From the NCBI RefSeq assembly GCF_000210295.1, contig NC_026741.1, forward strand, positions 682,001 to 746,000: a DNA stretch of 64,000 nucleotides. The letters are read 5' to 3'. This stretch comes from Trypanosoma brucei gambiense DAL972 (taxonomy: Eukaryota > Euglenozoa > Kinetoplastea > Trypanosomatida > Trypanosomatidae). Positions within the stretch are counted from its first letter, which is position 1, and each line of letters opens with the position of its first letter. Shown here in pieces: positions 1 through 10,991 of the stretch. The position numbers and the translations under genes were made by a program. Under the pieces are notes generated by a model. The model was not told where the DNA came from and ran no database searches. It saw only the letters and a list, made by a program, of their open reading frames with translations.

Positions 1-1070
1 ACCCACACAAAAATTGTCTAAGATGATAACCTTTTGCAAACTGCACACCATATCGTGTAGTAAGAGCCAAGGTTGGTTAACTTTCCATCGCCTTAGTTAA
101 GAGCTGCCGGCGTGGTTAGTAGGGCATTGAGTTAACCCTCATATTGAGCGACCAGTGCCAATGCACCAAAAGCCAGGGCAGAACTGCATTCATCTGTCTC
201 AGCGGGCCGCATGACTACACGTATCTGGTCTCGCATCAATTTTCACTCAGTTTAGGACATCTACCGAATAGCAGCTAGCGCTGCAACTCTCCTGAGACAC
301 CAGACGCTCCAAGCCACTACTGGGTGCCGGTGCCCCACTTGTGGGGCAAAAGCAAGAGCCAATGGAGTTCGGTCTCAGGAGAAAACTATTGCGGCCTGGT
401 TATGTTGCCATCAGACTAGGGAACCGCCGAGTCGTGCTGTGACATCGGTTTTCCATTAGCAGCCCCTCGGCACGTTTCATTGCATCGTCAGCAGTGCCAC
501 ACGTACCAAGGTGACGTAAACTTTCTATACTAGAAGCAGCAACCGGACGAGACACCATTGAGACTAAACCGGTACATCAAGCATTTGGCCATCCCCCAAT
601 CAGCAACACCCACGTGACGGCCACAGCAGCTAGCCGTACACACTGTTGAGGGCGTTTATTTTGCCAATCCTCTACGTTTAGGGAGCTTGCGACTGCTATG
701 ATAGTGAAAACTAGCATTTAGTGGCTTGTTGATGCACCCTACCATGCACCGAACAGTCACACCCTTTGCCCCAGCTCCCACCGTTACCGGTTGCAACGGA
801 AGACACCACCACACACAATCTCGGAAAGTTCCTGTATGCACAGCAACATGTTCATAATGGACCAACATCCCAGATGCCTTCTCAGCAACAGCATCCGTAC
901 TTCACTTTCGTGACCTCTACTGTGCACCACATGCATGCGGAAGCTCATCAAAGAGCCCGAGCAATATGCTTTGCGTGGACTGCCGTGGCAATTTGCAGTA
1001 CTTGCAGATAATGAATGTGCGCATGCTTTGTCCCACCAATACAAGTAACTATTTCGCATCGAAAGCGATC
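1..1070. other. 3' flank of the minus-strand gene, no convincing gene
   Basis: This stretch lies downstream of the stop codon of the minus-strand gene that ends at 1071, so in a polycistronic trypanosome unit it should be 3' UTR and intergenic sequence. Its composition is balanced rather than pyrimidine-rich, unlike most gene-free stretches further right. No tRNA-like B box or long open frame was found. One 52-codon frame at 400-558 on the minus strand is listed separately. It may include old decayed coding or retroposon sequence. Confidence 0.5.
400..558 (-). CDS. possible short ORF, 52 aa
   Basis: An ATG-initiated frame runs on the minus strand from 558 to a TAA at 400-402. The predicted peptide has ordinary soluble-protein composition, with an Ala/Asp/Glu/Leu-rich centre (GTADDAMKRAEGLL) and a basic end. 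The frame stays open a little upstream of the ATG before a stop. It has the same orientation as the upstream gene. I recognise no family. It could be a small gene, a remnant of a decayed gene or chance. Confidence 0.15.
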   Translation of the reverse strand: MVSRPVAASSIESLRHLGTCGTADDAMKRAEGLLMENRCHSTTRRFPSLMAT

Positions 1071-4000
1071 CTACTGACTGTAACAATGAATCATTCGCTT
1101 CATTTCCTCAGTCGCTAGACATTCGGCAGGGTCAGTCTTTTCACGGAGCTCAATAGACGTGCCAACCTTCTGTAAGAAACACAAAACAGTGGCAGGTGAC
1201 ACTGTGTTGGTCTTCCAACCTAAAACAATATTAAGGGGACGAACAAGTTCCACAGTGGGTGTGTCATCTATCGCTTTGGTATCACAAATCAGTCGCAATA
1301 ACGGGTTTGCTGCGTTCGCAGGGACAGTTTCGACAAGCTTCAAGAGTTCCCCAGAACCAGCGAGCCGATCCATTTTTAGTGCAAGAGACGCCCACACAAG
1401 GGACAATAGCATCTCCACTTTTGAGAGTCCGAGTGCAACCTTCTCTGCATCGCGCGCGAAGAAGAGCAACAGTGAGCAAAGGGCAGCCGCTGGCAGATTG
1501 TCCAGGGGTAGCTTTTGGGAAAAATGAGCTATAAATTGCGTCGCTATTGGCCGCCTCTTCCCATTTTTTAATAGTCCCTCAGCAATCAAGCAGACGTCTA
1601 GCATACTTACTTCATCTCCGCTATCTACTAGGGATGCCATAAACCTGTCGAAGGTTTGGCTGCTCCCACCGAAACGAACGCAAAAAGTTACCGTATTCAT
1701 CAGTGTCCTGTCAGTGAGTGGGGCCTTTTCAATATGCTTAAGACAGAAACGCCATAAACCGATCGCATGTGGCGTAAATCTTTTCGCCGAGTCGTTGTTC
1801 ATTTGAATCAGACGTTGTAAAGCATGGGATACGACAAGAGAACACGTTAAACTGTTGCATTGGGGAGGAAATAGCGCCCCGGACTCACTACGTAGTAGTG
1901 CTTCTGCACGAGGTAAAGAAAACGATACACCATCTTCGGAGAACAGGGGAGCGACAATGTTGAGGAACGCAGTAACGATATCATCATTTACTTTCCCGTC
2001 AGCATAACCCATTGAGCTGTTATCAAGATCGTTAATAACGACAGTAGCAATAGCTAGTGCTGCCTGAAGTGGATACACCCCTACCTCCCCATCACGAATT
2101 CTTTTGATCATAACAATAACAAGTTTTCGGGTCACATGGATCAGTGATTTCCACACGGTCTTTGCCGCTGAAGTCCACATTGCGTTCACTAGTACCAGGG
2201 CTGCCCTCCAATCGGCCTCTACCCACTTTTCTCGTTCCACTACGTGGACGCATAACGAATCAACTCGGTGTAGTGCGCGCTCAAGGACGCACTTTTCATC
2301 AATTCCGAAGGCGCACAGCGCACCTACAAGACGGACTAGTATGTGGAAGGGGAGAGTCTGTAGACGTTGTTGGTCACGAATAGTCCCGACAATATGGGGA
2401 TGCAGCACACTGTATCGAGCATCTAATTCGTGCGCAGCAATCAAATAGAAGACAGCGCTCTCGTATCTGTTTCTGCCCAAGTCGTTCTGAAGCAACCGCG
2501 TTCCCACTGCCGACAGAGAGTTCAAAAGTACTGTGCGAGAGACACCGGCAGCTGCTCCGTCGAGGATCAGGGACAAACCCCAATCTGGGTACTGAAGCAC
2601 TTCCAGTCGAAGAAAAATAGGTGTCGAAACAGCAGTATACGGTTTGAAACCTCTTGAAGGGATGCGGAGTTTCGAAAGTGATCCCACAATCGCTGCACAC
2701 TGAGTCATGGTAGAGCTCTTCATTCCTTTACGAGTGCACAAGGTCTCTAGTGAATGTGTCAGTCGTTCTAAGGGCACACCCTCACTTTCAGACAGCATGA
2801 GTGCCTTTTCACATATCTGTAAAGCTACATCGCTAGAATTCGTGTCTTCTTCCGAGCATTTGCCCGAGACTTCATGTCTTTTCGTGTCTGTTTGCGGATA
2901 GCCTCCACCACGACACCCATGTTGGTAACCAAGCTCCCGACTGCGCTCGCGGATGGCGCACCAAATGAAATTATCCTTAATAGACAGTTTCATCACAGCA
3001 TTGATAATGCGGGGTAGTTCCCACCGTGATGCATTACGAACAATTCCAGGTACAATTTTAAAACACTCTCCAAGATAAAATTTCCTTGAATTAACAGTCA
3101 AATTCCCATATGCTATCGCTTCAAGAATTATCCTCACCTGCTTGACGGTTGCTTTTTCAAGAGCGCACTGGGATACCGCAGGAAACACACAAAAATTAAG
3201 GCGGTACATAAGGCGATCGAGAAAAGCCACATCAGCTGCCACCGAATAAACATTCACCAGTGGTCCAATTGCTTCTGCGCGAGTGACTGCAGCAGCGTCT
3301 CCCAATGGACGTAGCCAGAAGTCAATTCCATTGTACATCAACATGCGTAGAAGTATGTGAAACAAAATTTGTGCGTTTTTTTGTAATTTTGTCAGCCCAC
3401 AATATGTAAGCGACTCCAAGACTGTGGAAATAATGAACCTATTTTGTATCTCCCCCTTTACTACCCGCTGCACAAAGGTAAGCACAACACTGTCCAGGAT
3501 CGCAAGAAGTTTTACCGTAAAGCTAGGGGAGAGGCAACCCAAACAATCGTTCTCCGACCAAGAGACGTTGTTTATTACACCTTCACTTTGGATTGGTACA
3601 ACTCTATCTCCCGATCCAGATACGGAAACAATCTGACACAACCCGCACAGCAACAACAGGTCATTCCGAGGGGATGCACTTTCTACGCCGCCTGTTCGAA
3701 TACCGTTCGCGACAATCGCTTCACAAACCTCAATGTACACTAGCCGCACTGGAATGATACTGGAGCAGAATGTGGATAAACTCCAAAATAAATACACCAG
3801 CTTTTCCTGAGTGAGAAGTGTATAATCAACGCGCCTTACTCGTTCAAGCAACTCTTTCAAAATTGAGCTCTGCGCCTCTGCAGAAATACCGTTATCTTCT
3901 GAAGTAACGAGGCAACCCACCACATATGACAGTTCCGGAAGGAGTTCCACCTGGGCCCCACTTATAATTACTCTGAGGGCCTCTTGCGCATACGGCATAA

Positions 4001-4466
4001 ACTTGGGGGATAAACGTGAACCCACAATCACGATGCTAGACAGTGCTTCCATTTGTTCTTCAGTTTTTAGAGTTGTCAGGAAGTGTGACTCGGCCAGGCG
4101 GTCCTGTATGCTGACGCACTCTACCAAACCACATGCATCGTTTTTCACCAACTGCCTTAGAAGCATGACAACTGTAGGACAAGGTAGCTCTGGAAGCCGG
4201 GCTAGATAAACCTTCTTGAGCCTCAACCAGTCTTCTCTTGAACCAACCCCAAGAGCCGAAGCTGACACAAGTAAGTCCGAAAAGATGTCTTTTGCGGGCA
4301 AGTGTTGAACATGACTGTGAAAAGCCTGTTGCTGCTCGTCAAAAGGCGGTTTACGGGGTTGTACTGAGGAAATTTCCGCTAAGACACCGACGCTTCTCGT
4401 CAATATTAACCTCAGCCTCTGTTGTGGCAACATGTATATGTATGTGGGCAGCGCCCTTGAATACAT
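1071..4466 (-). CDS. large hypothetical protein, helical-repeat-like, possibly mitochondrial
   Basis: A 1,131-residue protein of unknown function and the only clear minus-strand gene here. The first ATG in frame is at 4466; a second at 4433 (residue 12) gives an N-terminus beginning MLPQQRLRLILTRSVG, rich in Arg/Leu with few acids, which resembles a mitochondrial presequence. The rest is Leu/Val/Ala-rich and looks like consecutive amphipathic helices with no membrane segment. Large, mostly helical proteins without recognisable domains are common among kinetoplastid mitochondrial RNA-processing and ribosome-assembly factors, so that is a possibility only. It is transcribed away from the divergent strand-switch region and is the first gene of a leftward unit. 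I recognise no catalytic motif. Confidence 0.8.
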   Translation of the reverse strand: MYSRALPTYIYMLPQQRLRLILTRSVGVLAEISSVQPRKPPFDEQQQAFHSHVQHLPAKDIFSDLLVSASALGVGSREDWLRLKKVYLARLPELPCPTVVMLLRQLVKNDACGLVECVSIQDRLAESHFLTTLKTEEQMEALSSIVIVGSRLSPKFMPYAQEALRVIISGAQVELLPELSYVVGCLVTSEDNGISAEAQSSILKELLERVRRVDYTLLTQEKLVYLFWSLSTFCSSIIPVRLVYIEVCEAIVANGIRTGGVESASPRNDLLLLCGLCQIVSVSGSGDRVVPIQSEGVINNVSWSENDCLGCLSPSFTVKLLAILDSVVLTFVQRVVKGEIQNRFIISTVLESLTYCGLTKLQKNAQILFHILLRMLMYNGIDFWLRPLGDAAAVTRAEAIGPLVNVYSVAADVAFLDRLMYRLNFCVFPAVSQCALEKATVKQVRIILEAIAYGNLTVNSRKFYLGECFKIVPGIVRNASRWELPRIINAVMKLSIKDNFIWCAIRERSRELGYQHGCRGGGYPQTDTKRHEVSGKCSEEDTNSSDVALQICEKALMLSESEGVPLERLTHSLETLCTRKGMKSSTMTQCAAIVGSLSKLRIPSRGFKPYTAVSTPIFLRLEVLQYPDWGLSLILDGAAAGVSRTVLLNSLSAVGTRLLQNDLGRNRYESAVFYLIAAHELDARYSVLHPHIVGTIRDQQRLQTLPFHILVRLVGALCAFGIDEKCVLERALHRVDSLCVHVVEREKWVEADWRAALVLVNAMWTSAAKTVWKSLIHVTRKLVIVMIKRIRDGEVGVYPLQAALAIATVVINDLDNSSMGYADGKVNDDIVTAFLNIVAPLFSEDGVSFSLPRAEALLRSESGALFPPQCNSLTCSLVVSHALQRLIQMNNDSAKRFTPHAIGLWRFCLKHIEKAPLTDRTLMNTVTFCVRFGGSSQTFDRFMASLVDSGDEVSMLDVCLIAEGLLKNGKRRPIATQFIAHFSQKLPLDNLPAAALCSLLLFFARDAEKVALGLSKVEMLLSLVWASLALKMDRLAGSGELLKLVETVPANAANPLLRLICDTKAIDDTPTVELVRPLNIVLGWKTNTVSPATVLCFLQKVGTSIELREKTDPAECLATEEMKRMIHCYSQ

Positions 4467-6452
4467 CAACCTATACTGCAGAATAAAGCAAACAGATAAA
4501 AGCGTGGTCTCAAAGGTGGCTCATTTGAATATAAAGCATTGTTACAGCGACAGTCCTCGACTGCTCGTTCCTTCGGAATAGGCCACCCTCTGCAAGTCCC
4601 CCACACCAGAAGATGTGCTACAACGGAAACGAGCAACACCCCTCGCGTCTTTAGCGCACGGTAGGGGACCCGGCGTATCTAGGAAGAACGAGGGGGGAAG
4701 GGACCACAGCCGATGCCACTCCTAGTACCTGGTCACCAACTGCCCTCCATAAATTCTAGTCCTTCCTCACAGTGACGCATCCCTCCATGCTGTGCCAGCC
4801 GTAACGGCCCGCGCACCGCACTCGTAATGTTCTCCAGCTCTGGCCGCAAATCGTAAGTGCAACAGCTCATTACCGTCGTCATGGCTGTAGTAAGCACCAG
4901 TGGTCGGTGCCACGGCTACGTCACCTACCACCTCTAAGACTCCATCATCGGCGGCTTGAGAGCCTCCGGATTCCTGTGGAAACGGGGCTAACGAAAAGTT
5001 CACGACTCCGGTTCACAGCGACAGCGGCATATTCTGCAGCCTCACTACTAAAATGAAGATCCGCCTCCTTCAAAAACAAAGCGCGGTTTTGAAGCGGTAG
5101 CTCACCAGGCAAAAAAAGGAACTACTTCGGCCCCCCGTTCAATGCCGATCTCCACGGGAACCCAACCTCTTTGGCCAGTGACGGCGAGGACCCCTCGCGC
5201 TTCCACGCTCCGGTATAGTGCTTGCCCTTTCCTCACTCACCAGCGCGACCGCGCTTCTCAAACAGACTCGGCGTTTGCTGGTTTGGTGCGCCAACAGGCC
5301 CATACGCGGCACAATCCCGACGCAGGGAACACACCAGTACGTGGCGTGGCGACTGTGAGTTGGTGCCTGAAGCAGCACGTTCGTGTCGAACTGGTTTCTT
5401 GGGGTGCACGCATAAAGTGCGTGTCTGCCGCTGCAGTCATTAACATAACATTCTCTTTCCATGCCCTTCTCGATGGTGTTCCCCTTGTATGGGCACCGAC
5501 GGTCTATCGCTTTACCTCCTTTTTTACTTTTTCTTTTTTAGGGTGGGGAACACAACCACCACGCACCATGCTACAGGGGTAGCGAACGGCAGCTATCACT
5601 CGCATGCCCACTTTCCGGGGACGGTATGAGCGTTCCAAGGTGACTCCTTTTTGCTCAGCAACAGAGGCAGGGAGGGACCGCCACGAGCTGGATCGGCACA
5701 GCCGAACGTCGCGCCGCATGGCCGTATTCGGGACTGGTTGACCTCCGCGCTGGCTGACGCCGGCCTATGAGTTCAAAGATCGAGAGCTGAAGCGTTTTCT
5801 CTCTTTGACCCACGGCTGGTCGTGGCGTTCTAATCCTACGTTGTGGCAGGAGGAGGGTGTGGAGTTCACTTTCCTCCGGGCGCGAGAAGGCGCCCTAATA
5901 GGGAAGATAGCTTGTGAATGCTTTCCCTTCTGGTGTGTTACCAGTCGGTGTCTGCTCTAAGCGGGGATGCCTGTGAGACGCGTTGGGTGCCGGCGCAGCA
6001 ACGTGATTCTCTGTGGGCGTAGCCGTTGGTGGGGCGCGTAGCTTTATCTCTGGGGATGCTTAGTGTGCCACCAGTCTCGTGAGAGGGGTGTCGTGAATTC
6101 CCGCTGTCGGTGATGTTGGGGATTTTCGTTGTGTTTTCATCATGCCAGGGTCGGTAGGGGAGTTTTTTTTTTCGTTTTGAATGATGGTACGACCCGTGCG
6201 TCTGTGTCGGGGGTTGGGCAGGTCGTATTAATCTAGCTTTTCATTGCATTGATTTGCACGTCATTATTTTTATTATTGATGTGTAGGAAACGTTGATGTA
6301 CTTACGTGCTTGCAAGCACGCAGGCGCGTAAACTCTTCTCGTCTATACCAATTTAATGTTTTCATTTGCTTGTATTAACACACATTGAATCCCGCCATAT
6401 GGGGTCAAGTTTGTGGTACCCCACTGAGTTGCTAAGCGACAAATAGAGTTGA
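4467..6452. promoter_or_regulatory. divergent strand-switch region, probable transcription start region
   Basis: The gene at 1071-4466 reads left and everything from 6453 reads right, so the two polycistronic units diverge here. In trypanosomatids such regions are where RNA polymerase II transcription starts in both directions, usually marked by modified or variant histones rather than sequence-specific promoters. The right half (about 5,800-6,300) is G/T-rich on the plus strand, including the stretch around 6,200-6,225, with a T-run near 6,163-6,170. The left part (about 4,770-5,460) contains protein-like but interrupted reading frames. No tRNA gene was found. Confidence 0.6.
4767..5118 (-). 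pseudogene. decayed coding-like fragment in the strand-switch region
   Basis: On the minus strand two adjacent frames read like real protein. From about 5,118 to 4,965 one frame gives an Ala/Glu/Leu-rich peptide containing LKEADLHFSSEAAEYAAVAV. From about 5,003 down to 4,767 a second frame continues with an acidic Gly/Ala-rich sequence ending at a stop. They overlap near 4,965-5,003, as one frameshifted gene would. No ATG-initiated frame covers both. The family is not recognised. Ingi/DIRE-type retroelement remnants are frequent at trypanosome strand-switch regions, but I cannot show a match. Confidence 0.25.
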
Positions 6453-7721
6453 ATGATGTCGAGTTTATTAGCGGACACTCAGTTTTCGGGGAGGGCAGGC
6501 TTACTCTCGTGGATCAACAAAATGTGCTCAGCGCAGTACCCTAGCGTTGTGTCGTTGCGCGACGGTGCTGCGTATTGTAGTGTCGTTGATGCTACTGCTA
6601 ACCGTGTTGCAGAGAACTGCGCAGCATTTGGCGTACCTGAACTTACTATTTATCAGAAGCGTGCGAAACGGTCGTCACAGCTTCTTGCTCGAGTTTCATG
6701 GGGGACAACCCTAGCAACTTGCGCCAACCAGGATCCCTCTCTGGACAGCATTAAGGAACGAAATCAGTGTGAAAGGAACATGCAAACGCTGCAAATTATG
6801 CTTTACGAGTGCCTGCCACCGGAGTTTTCTTTGGAGATAGACGTGCCGCGCTTGGCATGTGGTAAACTGCAAGATCACGTACAGCTGCTGAAGCGGATGC
6901 ACATCATTGTAGGTAAACTTTTGACGTTATTTTCGAAACAGAGTCTTGAGCTAAGGATCCGATCGTCCAGCAACTTCGGATGTGTGGAAGGTGTGAGAAT
7001 AACGCGGGCAATGATGCTCCATCGTAAAGCATCACAAAAATATATAAACGACCATTCTCCTAGTCGGCTTAAGAGGGAAGATGCCGGCATTTTTGGCGAT
7101 ACTCGTGGTCATTTAAGCCTGAGTACAAATCAGAAAAGTGCTCCCAGGTGCGGTAATGACAATGTTATGCCCGTAACTCCTGGAAGATATACAGTATTAT
7201 CTAAAGGACAAAAAGGACCCCCTAATTCCAGGGGGACACATTCTGCTGAAGGGATTGAGCTGCGCAGCAGCCTTTTTTCGACAGCAGGTTCTGATGGTTG
7301 TGGTTCCCTTGAATCCCGCTGCAGCTCAACTACGGGGATGTCAAAACCTTTTTTTACAGTACCCCAAAGGTACTGTCATCTGCTTGGCGATTTACGGCAA
7401 GAGGTTGAGTCATACGAGGCCCTAGTGCAGGCCTCGCAGGGCCGGCATCAGCGGGGCCTCTTGGCAGGTGAATGTGGTAGTAACGATGATGCCCAGATGG
7501 TGGAACGAAGTGGTATTAGCACGTTTCATGGGGATGCGCCAGTTGTATGCTTGGAGAGCTTGGGCACACTATCTGGGAAGAGGGATAAGCTTTGGCAAAC
7601 TCTTAGTGTGATACATGGCACCGCAGCTCACAGGGCAACTGAATTGGGTGTAGGGGGCAACGGTAAAGCGTCAGCGCCGCCTTTGCTAGGAGATATCTTG
7701 TCAGCACTAACCTTGCAGTAG
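6453..7721 (+). CDS. EB1-like protein with N-terminal calponin-homology domain
   Basis: A 422-residue protein. Residues about 12-160 fit the EB1-type calponin-homology fold that binds growing microtubule ends. A helix around GLLSWINKMCSAQYPSVVSL is followed by DGAAYC (EB1 proteins have GAAYCQ here), then an ERNMQTLQI helix where EB1 has its HNFKVLQ helix, and KLQDHVQLLKRM at 138-149 where EB1 has the KFQDN-F-F-W element. The middle is Ser/Gly/Arg-rich and probably disordered. A short helix near 305-330 could take the place of the EB1 dimerisation coil, but I see no clear EB-homology motif. ATG codons at 6453 and 6456 are both possible. It is the first gene of the rightward unit. The CH assignment is by eye; a microtubule-tip role is inferred. 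Confidence 0.7.
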   Translation: MMSSLLADTQFSGRAGLLSWINKMCSAQYPSVVSLRDGAAYCSVVDATANRVAENCAAFGVPELTIYQKRAKRSSQLLARVSWGTTLATCANQDPSLDSIKERNQCERNMQTLQIMLYECLPPEFSLEIDVPRLACGKLQDHVQLLKRMHIIVGKLLTLFSKQSLELRIRSSSNFGCVEGVRITRAMMLHRKASQKYINDHSPSRLKREDAGIFGDTRGHLSLSTNQKSAPRCGNDNVMPVTPGRYTVLSKGQKGPPNSRGTHSAEGIELRSSLFSTAGSDGCGSLESRCSSTTGMSKPFFTVPQRYCHLLGDLRQEVESYEALVQASQGRHQRGLLAGECGSNDDAQMVERSGISTFHGDAPVVCLESLGTLSGKRDKLWQTLSVIHGTAAHRATELGVGGNGKASAPPLLGDILSALTLQ

Positions 7722-9980
7722 GGTACTGGAAAGATTCTAGTGGCTATGTGGTGGATTGTTCCCGCACATTTTGATACATATATTTTTTTCTTAGTGCTGT
7801 CTTAAATATTTATTTCATTTACTCCCCCTCTTTGTTCGCTCTACTACAATTGTGCTTGCTGGTACTGTACCCGATACTAGTGAAAGTATTTCTTGCACGT
7901 GTCCTCTCTTCACCACGGTAGGATGTCTTTCAAAAAAGTCTTATCGTGTAGAATATTCACGGAGATACGACGGGTTTACACGTGGCGTTTGTTCTACCTA
8001 GGATATCTATTCTAATGGTGACTTGAAGATCATTGTTGTGGGAATTTCTGACTGCGGTTAACTTCCCCTCCAATTGTCGCTGGTGAACTGTGAAATTGGA
8101 TTTCCATATCTGTACGTCTGTAGGAAACACATCAGCAAACCTCTATTACTGGCTTACGCACTTTTTCTGCTATCGATGTTGATGTTTCTGGGAGCTATCG
8201 GGGCAAGTGCTGTGTCGCCCGACTTTTTTTTTTGAAACAGATATCATTTGAATGTTGACGTTTGCTTGGTTTACTTGGTGTTACCGAATCTCTCGTGTTC
8301 ACCATGGAGTGTGGAGCATTGTATGCTGCGACGGTGCTAAGTATCACTGACAGTGAGGGCACGCGTGAATTACGGTGGAGCACATTATATAGGCTTTTCT
8401 CCACACAGTCACTCAGTGCGCCCTCGTGGATTCTTACAAGAGTTCTGCGCTTCCCAACACCAGAGGGTTGGGAACATAGAAAATGGAAATCTAACTGCAA
8501 CCGAGCACGGCTTCGTCGCTTCAGTCTACAGGATGCAGTTTTTTTTTTTTTACTTTGCCGTTGGCTGAACTTCTTTTTTTCTTGTTGTGCCTTGAAGATG
8601 CGTTCGGAGTGGAAGGAAGAGAGATGCTCTGGACGTGGGGCCAAGGGTGTGGGATGCCATGAAGAAGTAATTTCCCGGAGGATGATTGCAAGAATATTGG
8701 CTTACATAAATGATCAGCAATAGAATATCTGTTTAGTCACAAGTATAAGGATGTGATTTTTGCATTTGCTGAATCTGCACCTTTGTTCAGCGAGGCACAT
8801 GTCGGTTGAAGCGTCGTCCAGTGATGTGGGCAGCAGTGTTTTTTTTTCTTGATTACTAGGATAGGTTATTAAACAACAACGCGATGTGAGGAGATATATA
8901 ACTGTGATACATGTAACCTTCTTTGCATTATTTTTCACAGATGAAAGCAGACACCGTGAGACATCCTGCCTTTGGTCCTTCAACTTACGTTGAAGGATGT
9001 GTACATGTGGTGAGGGAAATCCGCTGCGTAAGTTCACTAGATTGGGTAACAGAATAGATCGGCGTATTCTGCGCGATGCGTTTGCAATGTAATGAATCTT
9101 TCCATCAGAACAGGGTGATGCCCACGGGGACTTTAGACATGAAGGCTGTTGATGTCAAGCCTTTTGGGCCCTTTTTTTTCGCCCTTTCTCCGCCTTTTCT
9201 ACATCGTGCGTATATTCTACGTAGAAGATTTTCATTTACTCCATCGCAACTGGTCGATGTCCGCGGATAATATGTCATGAAATAACTTTCCTCTCATCAT
9301 GCCTACCCCGCCATTTTCTCACGACAGCACAGTAGCAGTCACACGCCTAAAAGTCGGCAAACAACATTTAAAAAGGCAAGTATTTAGGAGTTTGTAACTC
9401 AAAGATGTATTACGAGTACTTCTGAGTGGATCAGATGAGTACTGTTACACTGGTTACCGCCTGCACGCATGTTCCGCTGTAGCAGATTATTTCATCAAGT
9501 GAAACTTGGGTTCACAAAGGCCCAGCGGGAACACCAACGCAGTAAACAAAGAATTCGGCCCAACGTCTGCTTTCGCCCGCCCATTTAAAGAAAAGGAACA
9601 ATGATGGAATTGCAGAAGGAATATAATTGGGATACAGTACCATTTAAGAAATGTAAAAAAACAAAAATATGTTGTAATAACCATTTCAGGTACTAAATCA
9701 GAGAAAAAAAATATAAATATTTAAATAGAAGAACGATACAACAGCAAAACTGTCACACATCTCCAACAAACATGTATTACGAGAAACCTATGCTACAACA
9801 CGTACAGATGAAATGAAGGAAGCGAGGAAAGCTTATAAAAAAAATTAAAAGTTTAATAGTGAAATCAGTCATCGACAGCTGTATCATTATAAGACGGGCT
9901 AAAACGCTCATAGAACATTCGTAAAACAATGAAAGACCACAAAAGGATGATTAAAAAAAAAAAACAACAACAACAAAAAA
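7722..9980. other. 2.3 kb gene-poor intergenic region
   Basis: There is no convincing gene between the EB1-like gene and the mannosidase array. One ATG frame at 8304-8723 (139 codons) contains poly-Phe from T-runs at 8,539-8,550 and 8,570-8,580 and looks spurious. The left part is T-rich, as expected for a 3' UTR. From about 9,640 the plus strand becomes A-rich and ends in an A-tract that abuts the truncated mannosidase copy. Confidence 0.5.
9953..9980 (+). repeat. A-rich/CAA tract at the edge of the mannosidase array
   Basis: A run of 12 A's is followed by CAA repeats and more A's, ending exactly where homology to the mannosidase coding sequence begins at 9981. The tract marks the left breakpoint of the array. 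A poly(A)-like tract at such a junction could be the tail of an inserted retroposon, but no element body or target-site duplication was identified. Confidence 0.6.
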
Positions 9981-10776
9981 GCGGCTGCAGACGTCCCAGG
10001 AATCTTTGTCATCATTTTTTCCTGGGAACTTGGTTCTTGGCGGCCATCTCCACGAGGCTGTAGAAAGTTCGTGGCCAATTCATACGTTCTTCAAACATTT
10101 TGGTGTTCTGCCGGAGATATTTTCCTTGGAATCTGGCGAGCCGTCGTGGATGTCACATGACTACGTTGGTCGACCTGAGCATATCGAGTCTCTGTATATG
10201 CTTTACCGTGCAACACGAGATCCTACATACCTCTTGATGGGAAAAGAACTGGCACTGGCCATTAACTTGCGTATGCGCACACCATATGGGTTTTCTTCCG
10301 TAAGTGATGTAAGGTACCCGCATCATGATGGTGTTCACAGAGACTCGATGGAGAGTTTCATGATCGCGGAGACCCTGAAATATTTGTATCTCTTGTTTGA
10401 CGAGTGCAACGCTGTTCACATGCAGGGACGGATGGGCGGTCGCGCCTCACCGCATTGTGTTATGGATAGCGGTAGCGGCAGTAGCGTCAGCCACGTGGGG
10501 TGGGTTTTCAACACTGAAGCTCATCTTTTCCCTAATTCTGCCGAGTGGTGGGCGCCTACTTCCTTGGAGACCTTGGACAAGGAGGCTGAGGATCCCGCTG
10601 CTGCGCTCAGGCGCCAGCGTTTGGAGGTAATTGACGGTTTGCTCGGGAGTTTTGAGGAAGTGGACGGTGAGGTTGTTGGGGCGAATGATAAGGGTGGTGC
10701 AGCCCTGTACCAGTTCCACTGTGCCAATCACGCCCTGAGTGATATAGGGAGGCTGTCGAAGTCTGTGTTTCGATAA
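9981..10776 (+). pseudogene. 5'-truncated GH47 mannosidase copy (array copy A)
   Basis: From 9981 to the stop at 10776 the sequence matches the complete copy at 10992-12785 from base 11990 onwards, at a constant offset of 2,009 bp. It encodes only the C-terminal 40-45% of the protein, from RRLQTSQESL to the end, and keeps the RPEHIES and NTEAH elements. There is no signal peptide, no first catalytic Glu and no in-frame ATG near the junction; the A-rich tract directly precedes it. It should be a non-functional remnant, though it could still donate sequence in gene conversion. Confidence 0.85.
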
Positions 10777-10991
10777 TTTGTTGAGGCGCAAGGATGTATT
10801 AGCATAGTTTGCGCAGCGTACCGTTCTTGGTTTTCACCCCGTGGTTGCTTGGACTCCTCCCCTGCTTGAAAGTTCTGTTTGTCCCTCTGTACACGAACTT
10901 GCTGTGCGTAACTGCCGTTCTTTTATCTTTGCATGTGCTCCCCTGTTGTATAGGAATTTGTATACCGTTTTGGGTTTTGTAGGCGGTGATT

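Noticed and set aside
5380..5410. Possible tRNA B box on the minus strand (AGTTCGAC)
   Set aside because: The flanking bases cannot form the T-arm stem and no A box or cloverleaf was found.
8304..8723. 139-codon ATG frame before the mannosidase array
   Set aside because: Contains poly-Phe from T-runs and no recognisable domain; more likely 3' UTR of the EB1-like gene.
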